In this document: one piece after another, positions 16,582-24,454 of the stretch
Numbering within the stretch: position 1 is the stretch's first letter
Layout of the letters: every line of letters starts with the position of its first letter
Assembly: GCA_016715065.1 (NCBI GenBank)
Contig: JADKBN010000003.1
Span: 700,810 to 764,809 of the forward strand
Source of the DNA: Fibrobacterota bacterium
Lineage (GTDB): Bacteria; Fibrobacterota; Fibrobacteria; UBA5070
Reading direction: 5' to 3'
DNA: 64,000 nt
The notes under the pieces: model-generated
Seen by the model: only the letters and a program-made list of their open reading frames with translations
Told to the model about the DNA's origin: nothing
Database searches by the model: none
Position numbers and translations under genes: made by a program

Positions 16582-17014
16582 GGAGGTCGTCGCGTCCGGT
16601 CTTCGTGGAAGCGTCGTACCCGGAATCCTGGCGGCGGTGGTTGACTTCGTTCTTCAGGAGGTACAGGCGGTGGACTTCGGCCGCGTCCATTCCCGAGACC
16701 AGGGCCAGCGAGATCCAGAAATGGAGCATGTCGACGATCTCCACCCGGATGGCCTCCATGTCCAGGGTCTCCTTGGACCACCATTTCCAGGGAAGCTCCT
16801 CGGACAGTTCCCGTCCTTCTTCCATGAGGGCCTTGAGATATCCGGACAACCATCGCGCCGTGTCCGAAGGCGGCAGTACGCCGCCCGACTTCGCCTTGGC
16901 CAGAAGATCTGACATGGACAGGATCTGTCCATCCTCGCCGCGGATGGAACGCTTTTGGAACACCGCGTCGTTGAGGGTCGCCTGGCGCTCGAAGAGATCT
17001 GCCAGCAGGTCCAT
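16571..17014 (-). CDS. Dimeric (MazG-like) dUTPase
   Basis: A 147-aa all-alpha NTP pyrophosphohydrolase of the dimeric dUTPase (dUTPase_2) group, which cleaves dUTP to dUMP and pyrophosphate. Visible landmarks are the segment ELSEELPWKWWS, then AIRVEIVDMLHFWISLAL, where the ExxD and following Asp bind magnesium, and a C-terminal NEVNHRRQDSGYD. ATG 17014 overlaps the stop of thyX (TGATG), so it is translated with the enzyme that consumes its product. No trimeric Dut or thyA is present in the window. Confidence 0.85.
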   Translation of the reverse strand: MDLLADLFERQATLNDAVFQKRSIRGEDGQILSMSDLLAKAKSGGVLPPSDTARWLSGYLKALMEEGRELSEELPWKWWSKETLDMEAIRVEIVDMLHFWISLALVSGMDAAEVHRLYLLKNEVNHRRQDSGYDASTKTGRDDLHVR

Positions 17015-18621
17015 CACGAATCCTTCCGGGCGGCTTCCAGTTTGGCCTGGATGCGCTCCTCCGCCTGGCGGCGGTCGGCCTCGCCCGACCAGTCCACCCG
17101 AAGGTACGGGACCAGGTTCGGAACGTAGGGAAGCACCGCGCGGGCCATGCGGTGGGCGATGTCGCGGTAGCTCTGGTGCCCGGACGGGCCGGAGCGGAGC
17201 TCCACAAGGTACGCCCATTGGCGAAGGTCCATCGCCGCCGTCCAAGCCGTGTGGTGGCCCAGCGCGGCGAGGTATTCGGCGTCGTAGGGCCGCTCGCGGG
17301 CCACCCGGGAGTGGAATTCCGTGGCGCGGTCCATGGAACGGCGATAGTGGTCCAGTTCCCAGGTCAATGCGGGAAGGGTCAATTCGTCCGGAATGGAGTA
17401 GCCCAGCTCGGTGGCGGGACGCGCGCGCAACTGCAAGCCCACGCGGTGGCGCTGGAGGTCGCGCCAGGCTCCGAAATCCAACACCAGGTCGAACCCGATC
17501 TGGCCAACGGCGAATTCCTTGGGCCATTCGTCGTGCGGTCCGCGAACGCCCAGGGCGGCGCTGGCGACCTTCGCGCAGGTGTCGGGGCCGCTTTGGCGCA
17601 GATGCTCGCGGATGGACGCGGTGGGAAGCGCCAGGCGCTCCGTGGCGCAAAGCGCCGAGGCCAGCGCCAGAAGCTCGATGTCCGGGCTGATCCAGGAAAG
17701 GTTCACGACAGGTTCTGTCGCCGCTTCGGGGCGGTTCCAGCCAAGAGTGGCGGCCAGTTCGGCCAGGGGGCCTGCGGTGCGCTCCAGGTAGGCGTTGGGC
17801 TGGACATGCTTGAGAAGCCCGGGATTGATCCGCAGGGCCTCGTCGCGCATGCGCGAGGCGATGGAGCGGATCTCCTCGTGGGGCGAGGCCAGAAGCGCGG
17901 TGAGTTGGCGTTCGGTTTCGCGCGAGGGCATGGTGGCGCCCAGCGAGGTGCGCACCGAGCAGGGCAGGAGGTAGCGCGCGACGTCGAAGGCCTTGGCGTG
18001 GGCGGTGCGCCGCCAGGCGGCTTCGGTCTTGAAATCGCGCCGCGAAAGCACCGCTTCGAAGTGGACCTTCATGCGGTCCAGGAGCTCGCGGTAGGCGACC
18101 ATCATCTGGCGGGATTGCCAACGGGATTCCTCGCCGTAGGCGGAGGCCATCAGGCCCGCGGGGAACACCAGGTCGTCGGCGGAAAAGTCCAGGTAACGCG
18201 TGGATTTTTCCTGGAAGGCGCCCAGCTGGCTGTGCTCCAGGAGCTTGGCGGCGCGCTGGCTCACGTTTTCCAGCGCGAAGCGATCCACCGAACTGTCCTT
18301 GAGGCTGTTGTGGCCGTATTCCACCGCCCATTTGGACATGAAGTCCGACGCCTTGCGCATGGCCGCATCCAGCTGGGGCAAGCGCGAACGGGCCACCGCG
18401 TCGGCGAGCTCCTCGATGGTCGGGGCATCCTCGTCTTTTTCGGAAATCTCTTCGAAGACCCTGAGGAACCGGTCGCGCATCGACATCTGAGAGCGACTGT
18501 ATCCGCCTTCCAGGAAGGCCCAAAGCGCCATCGGCATGGCATCGGTGGCGCAGTAGACGTCGGAATCGGTGTTGGTGAAAAAGTGCCGGAGGAAGACTTC
18601 CTGGCTGGTGGTGTAGTTCAT
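17014..18621 (-). CDS. thyX: Flavin-dependent thymidylate synthase, tandem ThyX domains
   Basis: Makes dTMP from dUMP with methylene-tetrahydrofolate and FAD. Normal ThyX is 210-250 aa; this protein has 535 and contains two ThyX-like halves. The first half (residues 1-250) keeps YGHNSLKD (102-109) and QEKSTRY (137-143), the tail of the ThyX signature, and LLPCSVRTSLG, but lacks its RHR. The second half (about 300-535) has QRHR at 390-393 but has lost the Ser and Asn-Glu that normally follow. The two degenerate signatures are therefore complementary. The protein starts at ATG 18621, overlapping the TPR gene, and is followed by a dUTPase that makes its substrate. Two-domain ThyX proteins are known from other phyla; activity here is inferred. 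Confidence 0.85.
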   Translation of the reverse strand: MNYTTSQEVFLRHFFTNTDSDVYCATDAMPMALWAFLEGGYSRSQMSMRDRFLRVFEEISEKDEDAPTIEELADAVARSRLPQLDAAMRKASDFMSKWAVEYGHNSLKDSSVDRFALENVSQRAAKLLEHSQLGAFQEKSTRYLDFSADDLVFPAGLMASAYGEESRWQSRQMMVAYRELLDRMKVHFEAVLSRRDFKTEAAWRRTAHAKAFDVARYLLPCSVRTSLGATMPSRETERQLTALLASPHEEIRSIASRMRDEALRINPGLLKHVQPNAYLERTAGPLAELAATLGWNRPEAATEPVVNLSWISPDIELLALASALCATERLALPTASIREHLRQSGPDTCAKVASAALGVRGPHDEWPKEFAVGQIGFDLVLDFGAWRDLQRHRVGLQLRARPATELGYSIPDELTLPALTWELDHYRRSMDRATEFHSRVARERPYDAEYLAALGHHTAWTAAMDLRQWAYLVELRSGPSGHQSYRDIAHRMARAVLPYVPNLVPYLRVDWSGEADRRQAEERIQAKLEAARKDS

Positions 18622-20474
18622 TTCTGTTCCTGGTAGCGGCTTTGCCAAACGGCGTCTTCCAAACGCAGGCGGGCCTGGCCAGCCCAGTAGGAGCCAGGAT
18701 GGTGCTCCAGCAGGTGTTTCCAGGCCGATTGGGCTTCCATGCGTTTGCCTTGGCTTGCCAAGGTGGTGCCCACCTGGTAGAGCACCCAAGGGGTTTCCGG
18801 CGAAGACGGCCAAGTTCTGGCGATCTCCTCGTACATCGCTTGGGCCGGGGCGCTGCGGCCTGCGCTCCATTGGAGGTCGGCGAGGGAGACGGACACTTCC
18901 ATGCAAGCCGCCGAGCGGTCGCAGGCCTTCTTGACATCGGTCAACGGAGCGATGGCCTGCTCGGCGATCCCGGCTTTCTTGGCGCCGCGGTACAAACGCA
19001 AGGCCAACGAGCGCTTGGAGCGGATTTCGGTTTCGGCATCGAAGGCGAGCCTCAGGGCGGAAACGGATTCCTTGAGTTTTCCGGACAACCGCAGCGCTTC
19101 GCCCAAGGCCGATTGCCGCGCAGATTCCGTCCAAAGGGCTCCTTTGGGAGCCATCGGCAGCGGCCCCAGCCGCATCGCGGCGGAGTCGGCCTTGCCCACG
19201 CGCAACAAGCACACGCCCTCGACGAATTTGGCGTAGTCGGCCTGCCCGTTGGCGGGGTGGTCTTTCAGGAAGCCTTGGATTTGGCCGATGGCGTTGGCCG
19301 GCAGGCCCATGGCGTTGTACACCAATCCGCTGGCCAGCCCCACCAGTTCCGCCGAAGGCGAAGCGGACTCCTTGAGTTTGAGTTGCTCCAAGGTGGAGAG
19401 CGCCAGGTCGTTTTGCTTTTGGGACGACTGCTTGGCGGCCTCTTCCAGCATCTTGCCCACTTCCGATCCGTCGCCTTTGGGAAAGGGGAGATCGGGAGGA
19501 TACCATGTGTAGGGGGCGCGAAGGCTGTCGGGAATCGCAGGCGGCGCCGCTTCCGGCCGGGGCGCGGGCCCCTTGGTGACGCGAATCGTGTCGGAGGGTT
19601 TGGGCTTTTCCGTCTTGGGTTCTTCCAGGCGTGCTTTGGCTTCAAGGGCGAATTCGCCCTTGGGGGCCAGCTCCAGCGACTTGCGGAATGCGTCCTTGGC
19701 TTCCTTGGGCTTTTTGCGCGATTCCAATGTGCGGCCCAGCCAGTACCAGGCATTCGCTCCAAGTGTTTTGTCGGAGGTGGCCTTGCGGAGGTTGAACTCC
19801 GCCATGTCGAACTTTTTTTCTTCAAGGCGCATCAGGCCGCCGTAGTAGTAGGCTTCCGGCGTGGGGCTCTTCTTGATGATGCCGCGCAGCTGCTCCAGCG
19901 CCTTGTCGCGCTCGCCCTTTTTCCACAATTCGACGACCTTCTTGAGATCGGCCGGGTCGGAATCCGCGGTGTGGACGGATTTTGGCGCCGAGGAGGGCGG
20001 TGCCTTGGCCTCGGCGGCGGCGGGTTTGGCATGGGACTTCGACGTGTCGAGCACGACCTGCGGCTTGGGAGCCTGGCCCAGCGACTGCAGGATCGCCTCG
20101 GCCCGGGCTTCGGCCTCCAGCTGCTCGGCGCCTTGCGCGAGCTGGGCCACGCGACGCCATTCGAGGAGGGCCCGCGGGGGATTTCCGGATTTTTCCACCG
20201 CCGTCGCCAGGGACTTCTGGGCGGCCAGGTCCGATGGAGACAGCCGCACGGCGCGCGAGTAGTCTCCGATGGCTCCCGGAATTTGTCCGGCCGCCATGCG
20301 GACATCGGCCAGTTCCCGCCAGATCGATGAATTGGCCGGCGACGACTCGAGCGCCTTCTGGTACTGGGCGATGGCGGACAGATGCTGTCCGGCGGCGGCC
20401 AGCTTGCGGGCGGCTTCCAACTGGCTGTTGTCGGCCAAAAACAGCGACGCGGCGAGGATCGTGGCGACGATCAT
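18618..20474 (-). CDS. TPR-repeat protein with N-terminal signal peptide
   Basis: A 618-aa protein with a short signal peptide or anchor (MIVATILAASLFLA) and then tetratricopeptide repeats from about residue 20 to 290 (for example AIAQYQKALESSPANSSIW and AIGDYSRAVRLSPSDLAAQ). A Lys- and Pro-rich linker near residues 250-320 precedes a second helical repeat region that runs to the end (PETPWVLYQVGTTLASQGKR, then HHPGSYWAGQARLRLEDAVW), similar to periplasmic YbgF/BamD-type repeats. Such proteins scaffold envelope complexes. It overlaps both the pentapeptide gene and thyX by four bases. Partner unknown. Confidence 0.8.
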   Translation of the reverse strand: MIVATILAASLFLADNSQLEAARKLAAAGQHLSAIAQYQKALESSPANSSIWRELADVRMAAGQIPGAIGDYSRAVRLSPSDLAAQKSLATAVEKSGNPPRALLEWRRVAQLAQGAEQLEAEARAEAILQSLGQAPKPQVVLDTSKSHAKPAAAEAKAPPSSAPKSVHTADSDPADLKKVVELWKKGERDKALEQLRGIIKKSPTPEAYYYGGLMRLEEKKFDMAEFNLRKATSDKTLGANAWYWLGRTLESRKKPKEAKDAFRKSLELAPKGEFALEAKARLEEPKTEKPKPSDTIRVTKGPAPRPEAAPPAIPDSLRAPYTWYPPDLPFPKGDGSEVGKMLEEAAKQSSQKQNDLALSTLEQLKLKESASPSAELVGLASGLVYNAMGLPANAIGQIQGFLKDHPANGQADYAKFVEGVCLLRVGKADSAAMRLGPLPMAPKGALWTESARQSALGEALRLSGKLKESVSALRLAFDAETEIRSKRSLALRLYRGAKKAGIAEQAIAPLTDVKKACDRSAACMEVSVSLADLQWSAGRSAPAQAMYEEIARTWPSSPETPWVLYQVGTTLASQGKRMEAQSAWKHLLEHHPGSYWAGQARLRLEDAVWQSRYQEQK

Positions 20475-21733
20475 GGCGCCGAGGGCTCCGAGTGGATCGC
20501 TCCTTCGAGATCCGCGCCCTCGGTCAAGGCCCCCTCGAGATCGGCTCCGGCCAGTCGCGCACCGCGCAGGTTGGCGCGGCGAAGATCGGCTCCACGAAGG
20601 ATCGCGTCGGTGAGGTCGGCGCCTTCCAGACAGGCGCCCTTGAGGTTGGCGCGGGTGAAATCGGCACGCTCCAGCCATGCGTCCTGCAGGTGGGCATCCT
20701 CGAGGTCGGCTTCGGTGAGGATGGCATCGGTCAGGTGGGCTTCGCGCATGCGTGCGGCGGAAAGCAAGGAGCCCTCGAACCGGGCTCCTTCCAGATCGGC
20801 GTGGCGCAGATCGATGTCCTGCAGCATCGCCCGGGAGAGGTCCTCGCCGGCGAGATCGGCCGAATGGAGGCTTTTTCCTTCCAGGGCGGCCTCTTCCAAT
20901 GCCTGGACAAGGTCATCGTGGGATTGCAACAGGATCCGCGAGAGGTCGTGGCCGTGCACCACGGTTTTCCAGTGGCGGGAATGGCGTCGGGGCAGTCCGG
21001 CCGCGTGGTTGAGCTCCGCCGGGGTCAGGTCGGTTTCTTCCACTTCCACGCCCGTGAAGTCGGATCCGCCCAAACCCGCTCCTTCGAGCTTGGCGTGGCG
21101 CAGGAGCGATCCCTGGAATTCGGCGAGCATCAGGTTGGCCTCGCGCAGATCGGTGGAGATCAAACGCGCATCGATCAAATCGACATCGACCATGCGGGCG
21201 GACCGGAAATCCGTTTCCAGGCAGTCGGCGCGGTTCAAGCTCGCTTCGGAGAGGTCGGCGTTGGTGAATTTGGCGCGGATGAGGACAGTGTCCTCGAGGT
21301 TCGCCCCGGCAAGGTTGGCTCCGGAAAGATCCGCTTCCGACAAGTCTGCGCCCTCCAAATTGGCTTTTTGGAGGTTGGCCCCGCGCAGATCGGCGTGCTT
21401 GAGGTCAGCACCGGAAAGATCGGCGTGTTTGAGGTTGGCGCCGGAGAGGATCGCGTGGTCGAGTTCGGCATCCTCCAGGTCGGCGCCACGCAGATTCGCG
21501 TCGGAGAGGTCGGCACGTTTGAGGTTGGCGCATTCCAAATTGGCTTTGCGCAGATTGGCGCCCTTCAGAGGGGCGTTCTCCAGGGAAGCCTCGCGCAGCG
21601 GTTCACCGCGTGCGACCATGTCTTCCAGGATTTTCACGAGTTCGGCGGCTTCGCGAGGGAGAGGGATGGACGATGTCGCCCCGTCGGTTCCTGCGGCCAG
21701 ATGCCAAGATGTCACGATTCCTCCCGGAAACAT
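20471..21733 (-). CDS. Pentapeptide-repeat protein
   Basis: A 420-aa protein made mainly of pentapeptide repeats, A(D/N)LxX, which fold into a right-handed four-sided beta helix. Block one spans about residues 45-250 (LKGANLRKANLECANLKRAD and so on). A non-repeat helical stretch around residues 270-320 (HWKTVVHGHDLSRILLQSHD) interrupts it, and block two runs to about 415. Some pentapeptide proteins mimic DNA and protect gyrase; most have unknown partners. ATG 21733 is used; GTG 21715 has a GGAGG ribosome site just upstream and is a fair alternative. It lies 58 bases after ruvA and heads a chain of overlapping genes. Confidence 0.88.
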   Translation of the reverse strand: MFPGGIVTSWHLAAGTDGATSSIPLPREAAELVKILEDMVARGEPLREASLENAPLKGANLRKANLECANLKRADLSDANLRGADLEDAELDHAILSGANLKHADLSGADLKHADLRGANLQKANLEGADLSEADLSGANLAGANLEDTVLIRAKFTNADLSEASLNRADCLETDFRSARMVDVDLIDARLISTDLREANLMLAEFQGSLLRHAKLEGAGLGGSDFTGVEVEETDLTPAELNHAAGLPRRHSRHWKTVVHGHDLSRILLQSHDDLVQALEEAALEGKSLHSADLAGEDLSRAMLQDIDLRHADLEGARFEGSLLSAARMREAHLTDAILTEADLEDAHLQDAWLERADFTRANLKGACLEGADLTDAILRGADLRRANLRGARLAGADLEGALTEGADLEGAIHSEPSAP

Positions 21734-21791
21734 TTGAGTTGCGTACCCCGGAAAGATTACTTCTCCCGGGGAAAGCTGAAGAAAAAAGGGT

Positions 21792-22409
21792 TTACAGCCG
21801 CCGGAGCGCTTCGGCCACTTGTCGCGAGGTGTCTCCGGCGATTTCCGGGGACTCCGCCAGTGCCTTGTCCAGGGCGGCCCGAGCGCGGGCTGGGTCCGCT
21901 CCCAAGGCCTGGAGTGCCAAGAGAGCTTCGTCGCCGAAGGGCACGGAGGCAAATCCAGGGGTGGCCACGCTCGATTTGGTTCCAGGCTTGAGTCCGGCGA
22001 CCTTTCCTTTGGCGATGGCGTCGCGTAGATGGGCCACCAGCACTTCTGCGGTTTTTTTGCCCAAGCCTGGCAGTCTGGTCAGTCGCGGCACGTCGCCGCG
22101 CACGATCGCCCCAGCCAGCTCTCCCGGATCGATCTCGCCCAGGAGCTTCAGGGCCACTTTGGGGCCGATTCCGGAAACCGAGGTCAGGGAAAGGAACATC
22201 TGCTTTTGGACATCGGTTTGGAATCCCACCAATTGCAGGGCGTCTTCGCGAACCAGCAGATGCGTGTGGAGCTGGATCTCGCTTCCCACCGCGCCCGCCG
22301 CATGGGCCACGCTGGACGGCACGTCCACGCCCAGGCCCATCGGTCCCACATCCACGACGATCCGCCCTGGATGGACGGCCAAGACTTTTCCTCGGACGTA
22401 TTCGATCAT
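21792..22409 (-). CDS. ruvA: Holliday junction helicase subunit RuvA
   Basis: Binds four-way DNA junctions as a tetramer and guides the RuvB motor. The 205-aa protein has the N-terminal OB fold (MIEYVRGKVLAVHPGRIVVD), the tandem helix-hairpin-helix elements SVSGIGPKVALKLL and RLPGLGKKTAEVLV, and a C-terminal domain (EALLALQALGADPARAR) that contacts RuvB. ATG 22409 is preferred to TTG 22418 because RuvA starts with MI and a strand. No ruvB or ruvC is in the window. It is divergent from the small gene at 22457, with 47 bases between the starts. Confidence 0.95.
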   Translation of the reverse strand: MIEYVRGKVLAVHPGRIVVDVGPMGLGVDVPSSVAHAAGAVGSEIQLHTHLLVREDALQLVGFQTDVQKQMFLSLTSVSGIGPKVALKLLGEIDPGELAGAIVRGDVPRLTRLPGLGKKTAEVLVAHLRDAIAKGKVAGLKPGTKSSVATPGFASVPFGDEALLALQALGADPARARAALDKALAESPEIAGDTSRQVAEALRRL

Positions 22410-22456
22410 CCCGGTCAATGTAGGTTCAGGGCCGGAAGTATGTTTCCCGTCCTTAT

Positions 22457-22774
22457 ATGGAATCGACCGACCCAGCTCTCACCGAACTTCGCCAACGCAT
22501 CGTGCGCCTCGACGAACTGATTTCCCAGCGCGACGACGGGACCCGGGGGTTGGGACTTCGCCTGGCTCTGGGCCTTGCGCTGGAACTGCGCCAGGGGCTT
22601 GTACCCGGCACAGAGACCACTTCCTTGGTGGCCGGATGGCTTGAAACCTACGGGCAGGACACGGTGGACGACGCCGTGGCCCAGGCCCGGGCGTTGGTCA
22701 AGGATCCGGCCGGCATGGCCCGCGAATTGTCCCGCCGCATGGAAGAAGCCAAAGGCGGGATCGACCGTGCTTGA
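22457..22774 (+). CDS. Small helical protein, unknown
   Basis: A 105-aa protein I do not recognise. It is predicted helical, with an N-terminal amphipathic stretch (ELRQRIVRLDELISQRD, coiled-coil-like) and a later hydrophobic helix (LGLRLALGLALELRQG) that is too polar to be a confident membrane segment. It is the first gene of a plus-strand operon: its stop overlaps the GTG start of the Ppx/GppA gene by eight bases. No clear ribosome site precedes ATG 22457. The conserved overlap and codon pattern support real coding. Confidence 0.6.
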   Translation: MESTDPALTELRQRIVRLDELISQRDDGTRGLGLRLALGLALELRQGLVPGTETTSLVAGWLETYGQDTVDDAVAQARALVKDPAGMARELSRRMEEAKGGIDRA

Positions 22775-23654
22775 GGTGGTGGTCGACATCGGGACCAACT
22801 CGGCGCTGCTTCTGGCCGCAAGCAAGGACGATGGCGTGTGGAACGCTCGCCTGCAACGGGAGTCGATCTGCCGACTGGGCAAGGATTGGCAACCGGGTGA
22901 ACCCATGAACCCCGAGGCGTTGGGGCGGCTGGAAGAAAGCTTGGTGGGATTTCGACGCGACATCGCCCTGGTGGGCGGGAGGCTGCGCGCCGTGGGCATG
23001 ACCGAAGTGGTCCGCAAGGCATCGAACCCGGACGATGCCATCGCGATCGTCCGCAAGGTGTTGGGAAAGGATCCCCGCGTATTGTCCGGCGAAGAAGAAG
23101 GCCGGATCGTTCGCAAAGCCGTGGCGGCCCGTTACCCGGAGGCCAAGAAGCTCGTGGTGGTGGATCTGGGTGGCGGGAGCATGGAGATCGACAATGGCAA
23201 GCGCGTGGTCAGCATGCCCATCGGTGCCGTGCGATTGTTCGAGGCGTTTCGCGAAAAGACCCGCGAAGCCTTGCTCAAGCACGTGAAGCTCACCTTCCGC
23301 GAAGCCGATGTGAAGCGCCCGACCTACGCCGGAAGTTCCCTGGTGGCCGTGGGCGGGACCGCGACGACCTTGGTTGCGCTGGAAATGGAAATGGCCGTCT
23401 ACGAAGGAAGCAAGGTGGAAGGCCAGCCGCTTTCCATCGAGCTGATCGACAAATGGCTCGCGACGCTGGACAAACTGCCGGTGCACCTGCGCGCGCGTTT
23501 GCCGGGGCTTTCGGCGGGACGGGCGGAAATCCTGCCTGCGGGCTTGGCGGCCTTGGGCTACGCCTTGGAGCACCTCAAGCCGGAGACCGCCTGCGTGTCG
23601 GACTTGGGAGTTCGTTGGGGGCTGTTGTTGGAAGCGATGGGAGAATTGCCGTGA
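22767..23654 (+). CDS. Ppx/GppA-family phosphatase
   Basis: A 295-aa protein of the ASKHA fold, Ppx/GppA family; members remove terminal phosphates from polyphosphate or from pppGpp. Phosphate-1 motif is VVDIGTNSALLLAA at the N-terminus, phosphate-2 is VVVDLGGGSMEI, and the adenosine-type motif is AVGGTATTLVALE. The length matches short Ppx forms with only the catalytic domains, so which substrate is used cannot be told. GTG 22767 gives an N-terminus that begins directly with the first strand, as in relatives. Its stop overlaps the next start as GTGA. Confidence 0.88.
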   Translation: MLEVVVDIGTNSALLLAASKDDGVWNARLQRESICRLGKDWQPGEPMNPEALGRLEESLVGFRRDIALVGGRLRAVGMTEVVRKASNPDDAIAIVRKVLGKDPRVLSGEEEGRIVRKAVAARYPEAKKLVVVDLGGGSMEIDNGKRVVSMPIGAVRLFEAFREKTREALLKHVKLTFREADVKRPTYAGSSLVAVGGTATTLVALEMEMAVYEGSKVEGQPLSIELIDKWLATLDKLPVHLRARLPGLSAGRAEILPAGLAALGYALEHLKPETACVSDLGVRWGLLLEAMGELP

Positions 23655-24454
23655 GGATCAATCGGTACCTCGCCTCGTGCGGATTGGGCTCGCGCCGCTC
23701 CGTGGAAGAGCTCATCCGCAAAGGCCGCGTCACGGTGGATGGTGCCGTGGTGCGCGATCTGGGCTTCCAGGTGGAAGACTCCATGCTCGTGGAAGCGGAC
23801 GGACAGATCGCCCAGCCGCCTCGCGAGGGGCGCGTGGTGCTGTTCAACAAGCCGCGCAACGTGATGACCACTCGCGACGACCCTCAAGGCCGGAAAACCA
23901 TCTACGACCTCCTGCCGGAATCCTTCAAGCGGCTGGTGTACGCGGGACGTCTGGATTTCCCCTCACGCGGGCTTCTGGTGCTGACCGACGACGGCGAGCT
24001 GCTGCACCGTCTCACGCACCCGCGCTGGGACCACCCCAAGACCTACGTGGTGGAGCTGGACGCGCCGCTGTCCGAGCACGACCTGGAACGCATCCGGCAG
24101 GGCGGCATCGCCTTGCCGGGCGAAGACCCGCTCAAACCGGCCGAGGCGACCGCCCGTGGACGGATCGTGACCTTGGTGCTGCGCGAGGGGCGCTATCGAC
24201 AGATTCGGCGCATGATGGAGGTCCTGGGACGGGATGTTCTGGACTTGTGCCGTGTCGCAGTGGGAGAATGGGCTCTCGGAGACCTGGAGGACGGCCAGTG
24301 GCGAGAGTTGGAAGACAGGGAAATCGATCCGATGCGGCAAAGGTTGTCCTTGCCGTTGCGGGGATCTTCACCGGCGCGGCCTGGAGCGGATGGGCCACGC
24401 CCTTCGTCCCCGACCCCGAAATCGAGCCGCCCGGCTCGCTCCGCGCGGGACTGA
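23651..24454 (+). CDS. RsuA/RluB-family pseudouridine synthase
   Basis: Converts a uridine in rRNA to pseudouridine. An N-terminal S4 domain (RINRYLASCGLGSRRSVEE) is followed by the catalytic domain with AGRLDFPSRGLLVLTDDG, where the Asp of GRLD is the catalytic residue, and by GRYRQIRRMMEVLG. The Arg-to-Phe-Pro variation after GRLD is mild. Homologues end near the segment WRELEDREI; the last 40 residues here (SSPARPGADGPRPSSPTPKS) are low complexity and lie over the start of the next gene, so they may be a readthrough tail. GTG 23651 overlaps the Ppx/GppA stop by four bases. Confidence 0.9.
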   Translation: MRINRYLASCGLGSRRSVEELIRKGRVTVDGAVVRDLGFQVEDSMLVEADGQIAQPPREGRVVLFNKPRNVMTTRDDPQGRKTIYDLLPESFKRLVYAGRLDFPSRGLLVLTDDGELLHRLTHPRWDHPKTYVVELDAPLSEHDLERIRQGGIALPGEDPLKPAEATARGRIVTLVLREGRYRQIRRMMEVLGRDVLDLCRVAVGEWALGDLEDGQWRELEDREIDPMRQRLSLPLRGSSPARPGADGPRPSSPTPKSSRPARSARD

